This document shows, in pieces, positions 1 through 5,981 of a stretch of 7,900 nucleotides of DNA. The DNA lies in contig DASVFB010000067.1 in the NCBI GenBank assembly GCA_036380275.1, positions 1 through 7,900 of the forward strand, in the 5' to 3' direction. The notes beneath the pieces were generated by a model, which saw only the letters and a list, made by a program, of their open reading frames with translations, did not search any database and was not told the origin of the DNA. The position numbers and the translations under genes were made by a program. How positions within the stretch are numbered: the stretch's first letter is position 1; every line of letters starts with the position of its first letter. Source of the stretch: DASVFB01 sp036380275. GTDB taxonomy: Bacteria; Actinomycetota; Thermoleophilia; Gaiellales; Gaiellaceae.

Positions 1-1260
1 GAGGTCGCCCGGCGCCTCGGCGACGTGCTCGAGATGCAGCCACCCGAAGGCCTCGTGGCAAAGGTGAAGGGTCTGCAGAAGCTGAAGTCGATCGCCGACT
101 CGCGGCCCAAAACCGTGCGCGGCGGGCCGGCGCAGGAGGTCATCCTCACGGGCGACGACGTCGATCTCGACCTGCTGCCGATCCAACGATGCTGGCCCGG
201 CGACCCTGCGCCTTTCATCACGCTTCCCGCCGTCATCACGCATGACCCCCGCGACGGCACGCGCAATGTCGGCATGTACCGGATGCAGAAGATCGACCGG
301 CGAACGACGTTGATGCACTGGCAGATCCACAAGGACGGCCGTGCCGACTACCTCTTCGCCAACGGGCGGCTCGAGGTCGCCGTGGCGCTCGGCCTCGATC
401 CCGTCAGCGCCTACTCCGCGTCGGCGCCGCTGCCGAAGCACATCGACGAGTTCATGCTCGCGGGCTTTCTCAAGGGCTCTGCAGTCGAGCTCACGCCCGC
501 GAAGACGATCTCCGTCGACGTTCCCGCGAACGCCGAGGTCGTGCTCGAAGGCTACGTCGAGACCGGCGACCTTGCGCCCGAGGGGCCGTTCGGAGACCAC
601 ACCGGCTACTACACGGGCGTCGAGCCGTTCCCGGTCTTTCACGTGACGGCGCTGACGATGCGCAGGGACGCGATCTACCCCTCGATCGTCGTCGGGAAGC
701 CGCCGCAGGAGGACGCATGGCTCGGCAAGGCGACGGAGCGGATCTTCCTCCCGGCGATCCGGATGAGCGTCCCGGAGCTCGTCGACTACGACCTTCCCGT
801 CTCGGGCGCGTTCCACAACTGCTGCATCGTCTCGATCCGCAAGCAGTTCCCCGGCCACGCGCAGAAGGTGATGCACGCGATCTGGGGTCTTGGGCTGCTC
901 TCGCTGACGAAGTCGGTCGTCGTCGTCGACGAGGGGGTCGACGTGCACGACTACGAGGAGGTGTTCTTCCGCGTCTGCGCCAACGTCGATCCGAAGCGCG
1001 ACGTGCTGCTCACCGAGGGGCCGCTCGACCACCTCGACCACGCGCCGACGCTGCAGTTCTACGGCGGCAAGCTCGGGATCGACGCGACGCACAAGGGAGC
1101 GGCCGAGGGGACGCGGGAGTGGCCGCCCGAAATCGAGATGAGCCCGGAGATCCGCGACCTGGTGACGCGGCGCTGGGAGGAATACGGCATCGGGCTCGCT
1201 CCCGCTGCACGCGACGGGCAAATGCGTCAGAGTTTGGCGGCGCCTCTGGTGCGCCGTTGA
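1..1260 (+). CDS. ubiD: UbiD-family prenylated-FMN decarboxylase, menaquinone type (5' end outside window)
   Basis: This is a prFMN-dependent decarboxylase that, in this setting, most likely removes the carboxylate from the prenylated naphthoate late in the futalosine pathway (the role called mqnL). The reading frame is open from base 1, and the first possible in-window start (GTG at 25) lies inside the conserved part, so about 65-70 N-terminal residues of the usual 480-490 are missing. Visible family signatures are QRCWPGD near 190-210, NVGMYRMQK near 265-290 (Asn and Arg matching the metal-binding Asn and catalytic Arg of Fdc1), a Glu in GSAVEL near 478-495, and EGPFGDHTGYY near 580-612, whose Glu and Asp match the catalytic acidic pair; E. 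coli UbiD also has Asp at the second place. The C-terminus after WEEYGI is a short non-conserved tail. The gene is first in the visible operon and stops 2 bases before qcrA; its cofactor-making partner ubiX lies four genes downstream. Substrate assignment is inference from context. Confidence 0.9.
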   Translation, partial: EVARRLGDVLEMQPPEGLVAKVKGLQKLKSIADSRPKTVRGGPAQEVILTGDDVDLDLLPIQRCWPGDPAPFITLPAVITHDPRDGTRNVGMYRMQKIDRRTTLMHWQIHKDGRADYLFANGRLEVAVALGLDPVSAYSASAPLPKHIDEFMLAGFLKGSAVELTPAKTISVDVPANAEVVLEGYVETGDLAPEGPFGDHTGYYTGVEPFPVFHVTALTMRRDAIYPSIVVGKPPQEDAWLGKATERIFLPAIRMSVPELVDYDLPVSGAFHNCCIVSIRKQFPGHAQKVMHAIWGLGLLSLTKSVVVVDEGVDVHDYEEVFFRVCANVDPKRDVLLTEGPLDHLDHAPTLQFYGGKLGIDATHKGAAEGTREWPPEIEMSPEIRDLVTRRWEEYGIGLAPAARDGQMRQSLAAPLVRR

Positions 1261-1262
1261 CC

Positions 1263-2201
1263 GTGGAACCGAATCGCGACCAACAGCATCTCCCGGGTCC
1301 GAGCCTCTGGCCGATCGGCTTTGCGATCGGTGCGGCGTGCTTGCTCCTCGGCCTGGTCCTCAGCTGGTACGTCGCCGCGGTCGGCGCCGCGATCGCCGTT
1401 ATCTGCGCGGCGTTCTGGATCCGAGACTCGACCCGCGGCTACGCGACGCCGGCCGAGGTCGAGCCGGAGACGCGGCCCGCCCGCACCGCAGCCGTCGCGA
1501 CGGAACCGGTGCCGAGCCCCGTGGCGGTCGACGGGCATCCCGAGCGTTACTCGCGGTCGGTGTTCCTCGAGGGCACGACGCTCGGCCTGGGCGCCGTGAT
1601 CGGCGGCCTCGTTGCCGTGCCCGCGCTTGGGTTCATGGTGGCGCCGGCGTTCGTAAACCAGAGTCCGCCCAGCGTCGACCTCGGCCCGTTCAAGGACTTC
1701 CCCGAAGGGAAGTACGTGATCGCGACGTTCCTGCGCGAACCGAAGCAGGGTGAGGTGTCGCGGCGGACGGCCTACATCCGCAACAACGGTGTCTCGGACG
1801 GCGTGCCCAGCTTCACGATCATCTCGAACCGCTGCGCACATCTCGGGTGCCCCGTCCAGCCGAGCGGACCCGTGTTCGACAAGCAGAAGAAGGTCATCGA
1901 TCCGAAAGACGCCCCGCCCGTCACCATCATCCCGACTCAGCCCGCCGGCTTCGGCTGTCCTTGCCACGGCGGTCAGTACGACACCGAGGGAAACCGCACC
2001 GCCGGACCGCCCGTGCGCGCGCTCGACCGCTACGAGTTCGAGATCCGTAACGGGAATCTCGTCCTGCTCGGGACGTATAGCGTCTCGCATGTCGAAGGAA
2101 CGGGCGCCGCCGCGAAGATCACGAGCTACACGCTCACCGGCCCAGGCCAGCACGTCGACGGGATCGAGAGCTGGCTCTATCCGTGGCAGCCGCCCAGCTG
2201 A
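1263..2201 (+). CDS. qcrA: Rieske [2Fe-2S] subunit of menaquinol-cytochrome c reductase
   Basis: This is the iron-sulfur subunit that takes the first electron from menaquinol at the Qo site. It has 312 residues from GTG 1263. A TTG at 1257 overlapping the ubiD stop is a possible alternative; the longer open frame upstream is a shadow of ubiD. Two hydrophobic helices (about 15-33 and 35-53) are followed by a Pro/Ala/Glu-rich linker (60-92) and a third helix (about 104-130), the three-span layout of actinobacterial QcrA. Cluster box I is CAHLGC (C191, H193, C196) and box II is CPCHGG (C232, C234, H235); C191, H193, C232 and H235 bind the cluster, and C196 and C234 form the disulfide. Odd points are 35 residues between C196 and C232, Gly at the place of the usual Ser in box II, and SRSVFLE before helix 3 where a twin-arginine motif is expected. 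The stop overlaps the qcrB ATG by one base (TGATG), suggesting coupled translation. The family call is secure. Confidence 0.94.
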   Translation: MEPNRDQQHLPGPSLWPIGFAIGAACLLLGLVLSWYVAAVGAAIAVICAAFWIRDSTRGYATPAEVEPETRPARTAAVATEPVPSPVAVDGHPERYSRSVFLEGTTLGLGAVIGGLVAVPALGFMVAPAFVNQSPPSVDLGPFKDFPEGKYVIATFLREPKQGEVSRRTAYIRNNGVSDGVPSFTIISNRCAHLGCPVQPSGPVFDKQKKVIDPKDAPPVTIIPTQPAGFGCPCHGGQYDTEGNRTAGPPVRALDRYEFEIRNGNLVLLGTYSVSHVEGTGAAAKITSYTLTGPGQHVDGIESWLYPWQPPS

Positions 2202-2983
2202 TGGCTACGGCGCCGACAAAGAAGAAGCAGGGGACCCTTGTTCAGGTCGCGACGTACCCGATCGACTGGCTGGAGGAGCGCTCCGGCCTCGTCGGGGGCG
2301 TCAAGTACTTCCTCTTCCGCAAGGTCCCGTCGGACATCGGGTGGTACCACACGCTCGGGTCGGCGACGCTGACCGCGTTCATCGTGCAGGCGGTGACCGG
2401 CGTGATCCTGGCGATGTACTACAAGCCGGACCCGAACAGCGCCTACGAGTCGATCCAGGCGATCACGAACGACCTCACGCTCGGCTGGCTCGTGCGGGGC
2501 ATGCACCGCTGGGGCGCGAGCGTGTTCATCATCCTGATGTTCTTCCACATGGGGCGTGTGTTCCTGTTCGGCGCGTACAAGTACCCGCGCGAGCTGAACT
2601 GGATCATCGGCGTGCTGATCCTCGCCACGGGCATGTTCGAGGGCTTCACCGGTTACCTGCTGCCGTGGGATCAGACCGCGTACTGGGCGAGCGTCGTCGG
2701 GATCAACATCAACGGAACAGGCCCCTTCGTCGGCCCGTTCCTAGCGTCCTTCCTACGCGGTGGTGCCGAGATCGCCCCCGATACGCTGCCGCGGTTCTAC
2801 TCGTTGCACATGCTTGTGTTACCGGGCGCGCTGATCGCGCTCATCGGTCTGCACCTCTACCTGGTCGTCCGGCTGGGCGTTTCGCCGAACCCGTGGTCGA
2901 AGGATGCCGCAGGTGACGAGCGCCCGGACGTGCCGTCGCGTAGGGGTCTGACGCGGCCGGCCCCGCGCGGGGTGCGGAAGTAA
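2201..2983 (+). CDS. qcrB: Cytochrome b6-type subunit of menaquinol-cytochrome c reductase
   Basis: This is the membrane cytochrome b that carries the two b hemes of the Q cycle. It has 260 residues from ATG 2201, preferred over GTG 2183 because it overlaps the qcrA stop by one base; no good ribosome binding site is seen, so coupling is likely. Four membrane helices lie near residues 52-74, 95-123, 133-154 and 197-225. The heme ligands are H102/H116 and H203/H218, with 13 and 14 residues between them; 14 in the second pair is the b6 spacing. GYLLPWDQ at 151-158 is the family motif. The protein is only the N-terminal half of a full cytochrome b; the rest is in qcrC. Unlike Bacillus QcrB and b6, it contains no cysteine at all, and Thr51 sits where the heme c_n-binding Cys is expected. 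After the last helix there is a roughly 30-residue charged Pro/Arg-rich tail. The stop overlaps the qcrC ATG (TAATG). Confidence 0.95.
   Translation: MATAPTKKKQGTLVQVATYPIDWLEERSGLVGGVKYFLFRKVPSDIGWYHTLGSATLTAFIVQAVTGVILAMYYKPDPNSAYESIQAITNDLTLGWLVRGMHRWGASVFIILMFFHMGRVFLFGAYKYPRELNWIIGVLILATGMFEGFTGYLLPWDQTAYWASVVGININGTGPFVGPFLASFLRGGAEIAPDTLPRFYSLHMLVLPGALIALIGLHLYLVVRLGVSPNPWSKDAAGDERPDVPSRRGLTRPAPRGVRK
2955..2972 (+). repeat. Two adjoining GC palindromes just before the qcrB/qcrC junction
   Basis: GGCCGGCC (2955-2962) and CCCCGCGCGGGG (2961-2972) are perfect palindromes sharing two bases, ending eight bases before the qcrB stop codon. They encode part of the Pro/Arg-rich tail of QcrB. 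In mRNA they could form competing short hairpins next to the qcrC start, but chance palindromes are common in such GC-rich sequence. Confidence 0.3.
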
Positions 2984-3774
2984 TGTCCTCACTGGACCAA
3001 CGCCGCGCGGGCTACAAGCGCTACAAGGAGGATGTCGCGCGCCGCGGGAAGCCCTTCTTCCCGCCCGCGATGTTCCACGACACGGTGATGAGCCTGGTCG
3101 TCGTCTGCGTGATCATCGCGCTTGCCTGTATCTGGAAGTACACGACCCTTCTCGGCGTGCACTACGCGGCCAAGGCCGATCCGGGAACCACGAGCTTCGT
3201 CCCGCGTCCGGACTGGTACTTCTACTTCCTCTTCTATCTGCTCCGGATCTTCAAGTGGCCGGAGACGGTGATCATCGGCACGATCGGCATCCCGACCATC
3301 TGCCTCGTGCTGCTGCTCGGGCTGCCGTTCGTCGACACTCGGATGGAGCGGCGGCTGTCGCGCCGCCCAGTCGCGATCATCGCCGCGGTGCTCGTCATCC
3401 TGTCGATGGGCGCCCTCACGTGGAAGGGAGCGACGGCGAAGGAATCGCTGGGGAGCGAGGTGCTCGGCGCGGTTCCGGATTGGGCCGAGAAACAAGGCTT
3501 CGCGGCCAACGAGGTCGCCGTGGCAGGCGCGGAGCTGTTCGCGCAGTCGTGCACCACCTGCCACACGTATCTCGGCGCCGGCTCCTCCAACCAGGGCGCG
3601 CCCGACTTGACGGCGATCGGCGCGAGCGGCCAGGGCGTCGACTTCTTCGAGCGTTACGTGTCCGACCCGAGCCAGTTCGGCAACACGATCATGCCGAAAT
3701 TCGGCGAACAGCTCTCGAAGGAGCAGATCCACCAGATTGCCGTCTTCCTCGACGCGTCCAAGGGTGCGAAGTAG
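2983..3774 (+). CDS. qcrC: Subunit IV-cytochrome c fusion of menaquinol-cytochrome c reductase
   Basis: This protein combines the C-terminal half of cytochrome b (subunit IV) with a monoheme cytochrome c, so the complex carries its own electron acceptor. It has 263 residues. A charged cytoplasmic N-terminus (1-30, including RRGKPFFPPAM) leads to membrane helix 1 (about 32-52), the Qo motif PDWY (76-79), helix 2 (about 97-117) and helix 3 (about 129-147). The cytochrome c domain follows from about 175, with the heme site CTTCH (C190, C193, H194) and a probable distal ligand M237 in IMPKF. Three helices place the heme domain outside the membrane, as required. PDWY rather than PEWY is known for Gram-positive, menaquinol-using enzymes. 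The architecture equals Bacillus QcrC and differs from mycobacteria, where cytochrome b is one full-length protein and QcrC is a separate diheme cytochrome. The start is fixed by the one-base overlap with qcrB. Heme attachment genes are not in the window. Confidence 0.94.
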   Translation: MSSLDQRRAGYKRYKEDVARRGKPFFPPAMFHDTVMSLVVVCVIIALACIWKYTTLLGVHYAAKADPGTTSFVPRPDWYFYFLFYLLRIFKWPETVIIGTIGIPTICLVLLLGLPFVDTRMERRLSRRPVAIIAAVLVILSMGALTWKGATAKESLGSEVLGAVPDWAEKQGFAANEVAVAGAELFAQSCTTCHTYLGAGSSNQGAPDLTAIGASGQGVDFFERYVSDPSQFGNTIMPKFGEQLSKEQIHQIAVFLDASKGAK

Positions 3775-3790
3775 TGGCTCGTCGGGCTCC

Positions 3791-4381
3791 GTGCGGATCT
3801 TTCTCGGCATAACCGGCGCCTCCGGCGCGCCGTACGCGGTGCGTCTGCTGCAGGCGCTCGTGCGGGCGGACTGCGAGGTCGGCGTGTGCGCGTCCGGCGC
3901 GGGGATCGAGGTGATCGGCACCGAGGTGTACGGCGACCAGCGGCTTCCACGCGACGAGGTGCTCGCGCGCGTGACCGAGGGAGCCGGCGCCGCGGTGACC
4001 GTCTACGACCCCGGCGACTGGGGCTCGCCGTACGCGAGCGGATCCGCGAAAGTCGACGGTTACGTGATCTGTCCCTGCTCCATGTCCACGCTGGGGACGA
4101 TCGCCTCGGGCGCGATGCAGAACCTGATCCACCGCGCTGCGTCGGTCGCGCTGAAGGAAGAGCGGAAGCTCGTTCTCATGCCGCGCGAGACGCCGCTGTC
4201 CACGATCCACCTCGAGACGATGCTCACCGCCAAGCGGGCGGGCGCGACGATTCTCTTCCTGGCGCCCGGCTTCTACCACGGTGCCGAGTCCGTCGAGGAC
4301 CTGGTCGACTTCGTCGTCGGCCGCGCGCTCGATCAACTCGGTATCGAGAATGCGCTGATCAAGCGCTGGGGGAGTGAGTGA
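3791..4381 (+). CDS. ubiX: UbiX-family flavin prenyltransferase
   Basis: This enzyme joins a dimethylallyl group to FMN to make prenylated FMN, the cofactor of UbiD (in the futalosine pathway this partner is called mqnM). It has 196 residues from GTG 3791, which gives the usual N-terminus of a few residues before GITGASGAPYAVRLL, the flavin-binding loop. GTG 3764 would overlap qcrC by 11 bases and add nine unconserved residues. Other family signatures are CPCSMSTLGTIASG (near 4070-4110), HRAASVALKEERKLVL (near 4132-4180), RETPLS (near 4185-4200) and FYHGAESVEDLVDFVVGR (near 4270-4325), followed by the C-terminal LDQLGI. Length is normal for the family. A 16-base gap separates it from qcrC and no clear ribosome binding site is seen. 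Its place in an operon with ubiD, although three respiratory genes intervene, supports a joint job in menaquinone decarboxylation; the family call itself is very secure. Confidence 0.95.
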   Translation: MRIFLGITGASGAPYAVRLLQALVRADCEVGVCASGAGIEVIGTEVYGDQRLPRDEVLARVTEGAGAAVTVYDPGDWGSPYASGSAKVDGYVICPCSMSTLGTIASGAMQNLIHRAASVALKEERKLVLMPRETPLSTIHLETMLTAKRAGATILFLAPGFYHGAESVEDLVDFVVGRALDQLGIENALIKRWGSE

Positions 4382-4383
4382 CG

Positions 4384-4390
4384 AAAGGGA
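4384..4390 (+). promoter_or_regulatory. Ribosome binding site for the ubiE/menG ATG at 4399
   Basis: AAAGGGA lies eight bases before ATG 4399, a normal spacing. The alternative GTG at 4378 overlaps the ubiX stop (GTGA) but has only a G-rich stretch (4368-4374) three bases away, which is too close. This decides in favour of 4399, though the longer form with seven more residues cannot be excluded. Confidence 0.6.
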
Positions 4391-4398
4391 CTGAGAAC

Positions 4399-5076
4399 AT
4401 GACGGCTAGCTCCGGCACGCTGTCGCCCGAGGGCGTGGAGCGCATGTTCGATCGGATCGCCCCTGTCTACGACCTGATGAACAGGGTCATGACCGTCGGT
4501 CTCGACCAACGGTGGCGCCGCGCGACGGTGCGTGCGGTCGTGCAGCCCGGCGATCGCGTGCTCGACGCCGCCTGCGGAACCGGCGACCTCGCGATCATCG
4601 CCGCGAAGGCGGGCGGGACCGTGACCGGCCTCGACTTCTCGCAGCGCATGCTCGAGCGTGCGCGCCGCAAGGCGCCCGATGTCGAATGGATCCACGGCGA
4701 CCTGCTCGCGCTGCCGTTTCCGGATGACTCCTTCGATTCGGCGACCGTCGGCTTCGGCATCAGGAATGTCGCCGACCTGCCGGCGTCGATCGTCGAGCTC
4801 CACAGAGTGCTGCGACCAGGTGGACGGCTGGCCATCCTCGAGATCACGCGTCCGCGGGGGCCGCTCCGCTTCTTCTACTCGCTGTGGTTCGACCGGATGG
4901 TGCCGCTGCTCGGCAAGGTCTTGCCCGGCGGCGAGGCGTACACATATCTGCCCGCGAGCGTCCGGCGCTTCCCCGGCCCGGACGATCTCGCCGCGCAGAT
5001 GTCAGGCTTCGCCGATGTCGAGTACCGACTCTTCGCCGGCGGGATCGTCGCACTGCACACTGGTGTGAAGGAATGA
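4399..5076 (+). CDS. menG: Demethylmenaquinone methyltransferase (UbiE/MenG family)
   Basis: This is a SAM-dependent C-methyltransferase that adds the last ring methyl to demethylmenaquinone (named mqnG when it serves the futalosine pathway). It has 225 residues from ATG 4399, close to the usual 230-250. YDLMNRVMTVGLDQRWRR (24-41) is the UbiE N-terminal signature; VLDAACGTGD (54-63) is the SAM-binding motif I; GLDFS (77-81) carries the acidic residue expected to bind the SAM ribose; GFGIRNV (118-124), RVLRPGG (136-142), YLPASVRRFPGP (183-194) and GGIVALHTGVK (214-224) are all family-specific. No membrane segment is present; the family works at the membrane surface on a lipid substrate. The stop overlaps the next ATG by four bases (ATGA). 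Because no ubiquinone hydroxylase genes are nearby and the surrounding pathway is menaquinone, MenG is a better name than UbiE. Confidence 0.93.
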   Translation: MTASSGTLSPEGVERMFDRIAPVYDLMNRVMTVGLDQRWRRATVRAVVQPGDRVLDAACGTGDLAIIAAKAGGTVTGLDFSQRMLERARRKAPDVEWIHGDLLALPFPDDSFDSATVGFGIRNVADLPASIVELHRVLRPGGRLAILEITRPRGPLRFFYSLWFDRMVPLLGKVLPGGEAYTYLPASVRRFPGPDDLAAQMSGFADVEYRLFAGGIVALHTGVKE

Positions 5077-5981
5077 CCGCGGCGCTGACCGAGATTCGTA
5101 CCGCGCCCGGGCTCGACTCGTACCTCGATGCGCTCGAGGTGCGCCTCGAACGCGCGGTGGAGGCATACCCAGGCGTCGTCGCCGCCGTCGGAAAGGAGTC
5201 ACTCGCAGCCGGCGGCAAGCGGCTCCGGCCCCTGATCGTCTTCCTGAGCGCTCCCGCAGATGCGGACGGGCCGCTCGCGGCGGGTGTTGCGGTTGAGCTT
5301 CTGCACATGGCGACGTTGGTGCACGACGACCTCATCGACGGCGCCGAGGTGCGCCGCGGGCGAGCGTCCGTCTGGTCTGCGCACGGCGTCGACGTCGCGC
5401 GGGCAACCGGTGACTACCTCTTCGCGCGCGCTTTTTCAGAGCTCGCTGCCGCCGGCAACCTCCGCGCGGTGCAGATTCTCGCGGATGCGGCGCTCTGCCT
5501 CGTGCGCGGCGAGACCATGCAGCGCCGGCAGCGGCACGACGCCGAGACAACCGTTGACGCCTACATCGAGCGTTGCGCGTTGAAGACGGCGAAGTTGTTC
5601 GAAGCGGCGTGCGTGCTCGGAGGCGGCGAATCTCTGCGGGAGTTCGGCGCGAACCTCGGCATCGTCTTTCAGATCGTGGACGACATCCTCGACTGCACGG
5701 GACAGACGATCGAGACGGGCAAGGTCGCCGGCACGGATCTGCGTGACGGCACGCCGACGCTGCCGCTCATCCTCGGAGCGCAGCGGGACGCAGCCGTCCA
5801 TCGCGCGCTCGCGGGTGGACCGCAGGAAGGAGCGCTCGTCCGGGTAGCCGAGTGCGGAGCACTCGAGGAATCGCGAGAGATCGCACTCGACTACGCCGCC
5901 AGAGCGCGCGCGGCGCTGAACGGAACGCACCGCAAAGAGCTCGACGCTCTCGTGACCGCGGTGCTGGAGCGACGAAGTTGA
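5073..5981 (+). CDS. Long-chain polyprenyl diphosphate synthase (menaquinone side chain)
   Basis: This is a trans-prenyl diphosphate synthase that builds the isoprenoid tail attached to menaquinone. It has 302 residues from ATG 5073, which overlaps the menG stop as ATGA; AAGGA abuts the start with no spacing, so coupled translation is likely. Motifs in order are GGKRLRP (47-53, diphosphate binding), the first Asp-rich motif DDLID (85-89) followed by AEVRRG, GETMQ (146-150), KTAKLFEAA (171-179) and the second Asp-rich motif DDILD (203-207). The residues four and five places before the first motif are T81 and A80, both small, which in this family allows chains longer than C20; the exact length cannot be read from sequence. 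GTDLRDGTPTLP (220-231) has Thr227 where a Lys is common. No HepS-like small partner is seen here, so a homodimer is plausible. Heptaprenyl, octaprenyl or nonaprenyl synthase are all possible names. Confidence 0.9.
   Translation: MTAALTEIRTAPGLDSYLDALEVRLERAVEAYPGVVAAVGKESLAAGGKRLRPLIVFLSAPADADGPLAAGVAVELLHMATLVHDDLIDGAEVRRGRASVWSAHGVDVARATGDYLFARAFSELAAAGNLRAVQILADAALCLVRGETMQRRQRHDAETTVDAYIERCALKTAKLFEAACVLGGGESLREFGANLGIVFQIVDDILDCTGQTIETGKVAGTDLRDGTPTLPLILGAQRDAAVHRALAGGPQEGALVRVAECGALEESREIALDYAARARAALNGTHRKELDALVTAVLERRS
5966..5969 (+). promoter_or_regulatory. Ribosome binding site for the mqnA TTG start at 5978
   Basis: GGAG lies eight bases before TTG 5978, inside the end of the polyprenyl synthase gene. 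Together with the four-base TTGA overlap and the position of the conserved N-terminus, it supports TTG as the mqnA start. Confidence 0.6.

Noticed and set aside
717..1262. Upstream extension of the qcrA frame inside ubiD
   Set aside because: The translation before 1263 is Arg-rich, low-quality sequence in another frame of ubiD; the conserved QcrA N-terminus starts at GTG 1263.
1227..2153. A 308-codon open frame on the minus strand opposite qcrA
   Set aside because: It is Arg/Asp/Glu/Ala-rich with no recognisable domain and lies fully opposite a secure Rieske gene; long antisense frames are expected in GC-rich coding DNA.
2970..2990. Programmed frameshift joining qcrB and qcrC into one cytochrome b
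   Set aside because: No slippery heptamer is seen near the TAATG junction, and both genes have the normal lengths of the split b6/subunit IV form.
2989..3921. A 310-codon open frame on the minus strand opposite qcrC and ubiX
   Set aside because: Same reason: biased composition, no motif, and it spans two well-supported genes on the other strand.
3764..4381. GTG 3764 as the ubiX start
   Set aside because: It adds Ser/Gly-rich residues not typical of the family and overlaps qcrC; GTG 3791 gives the standard N-terminus. It remains possible but less likely.
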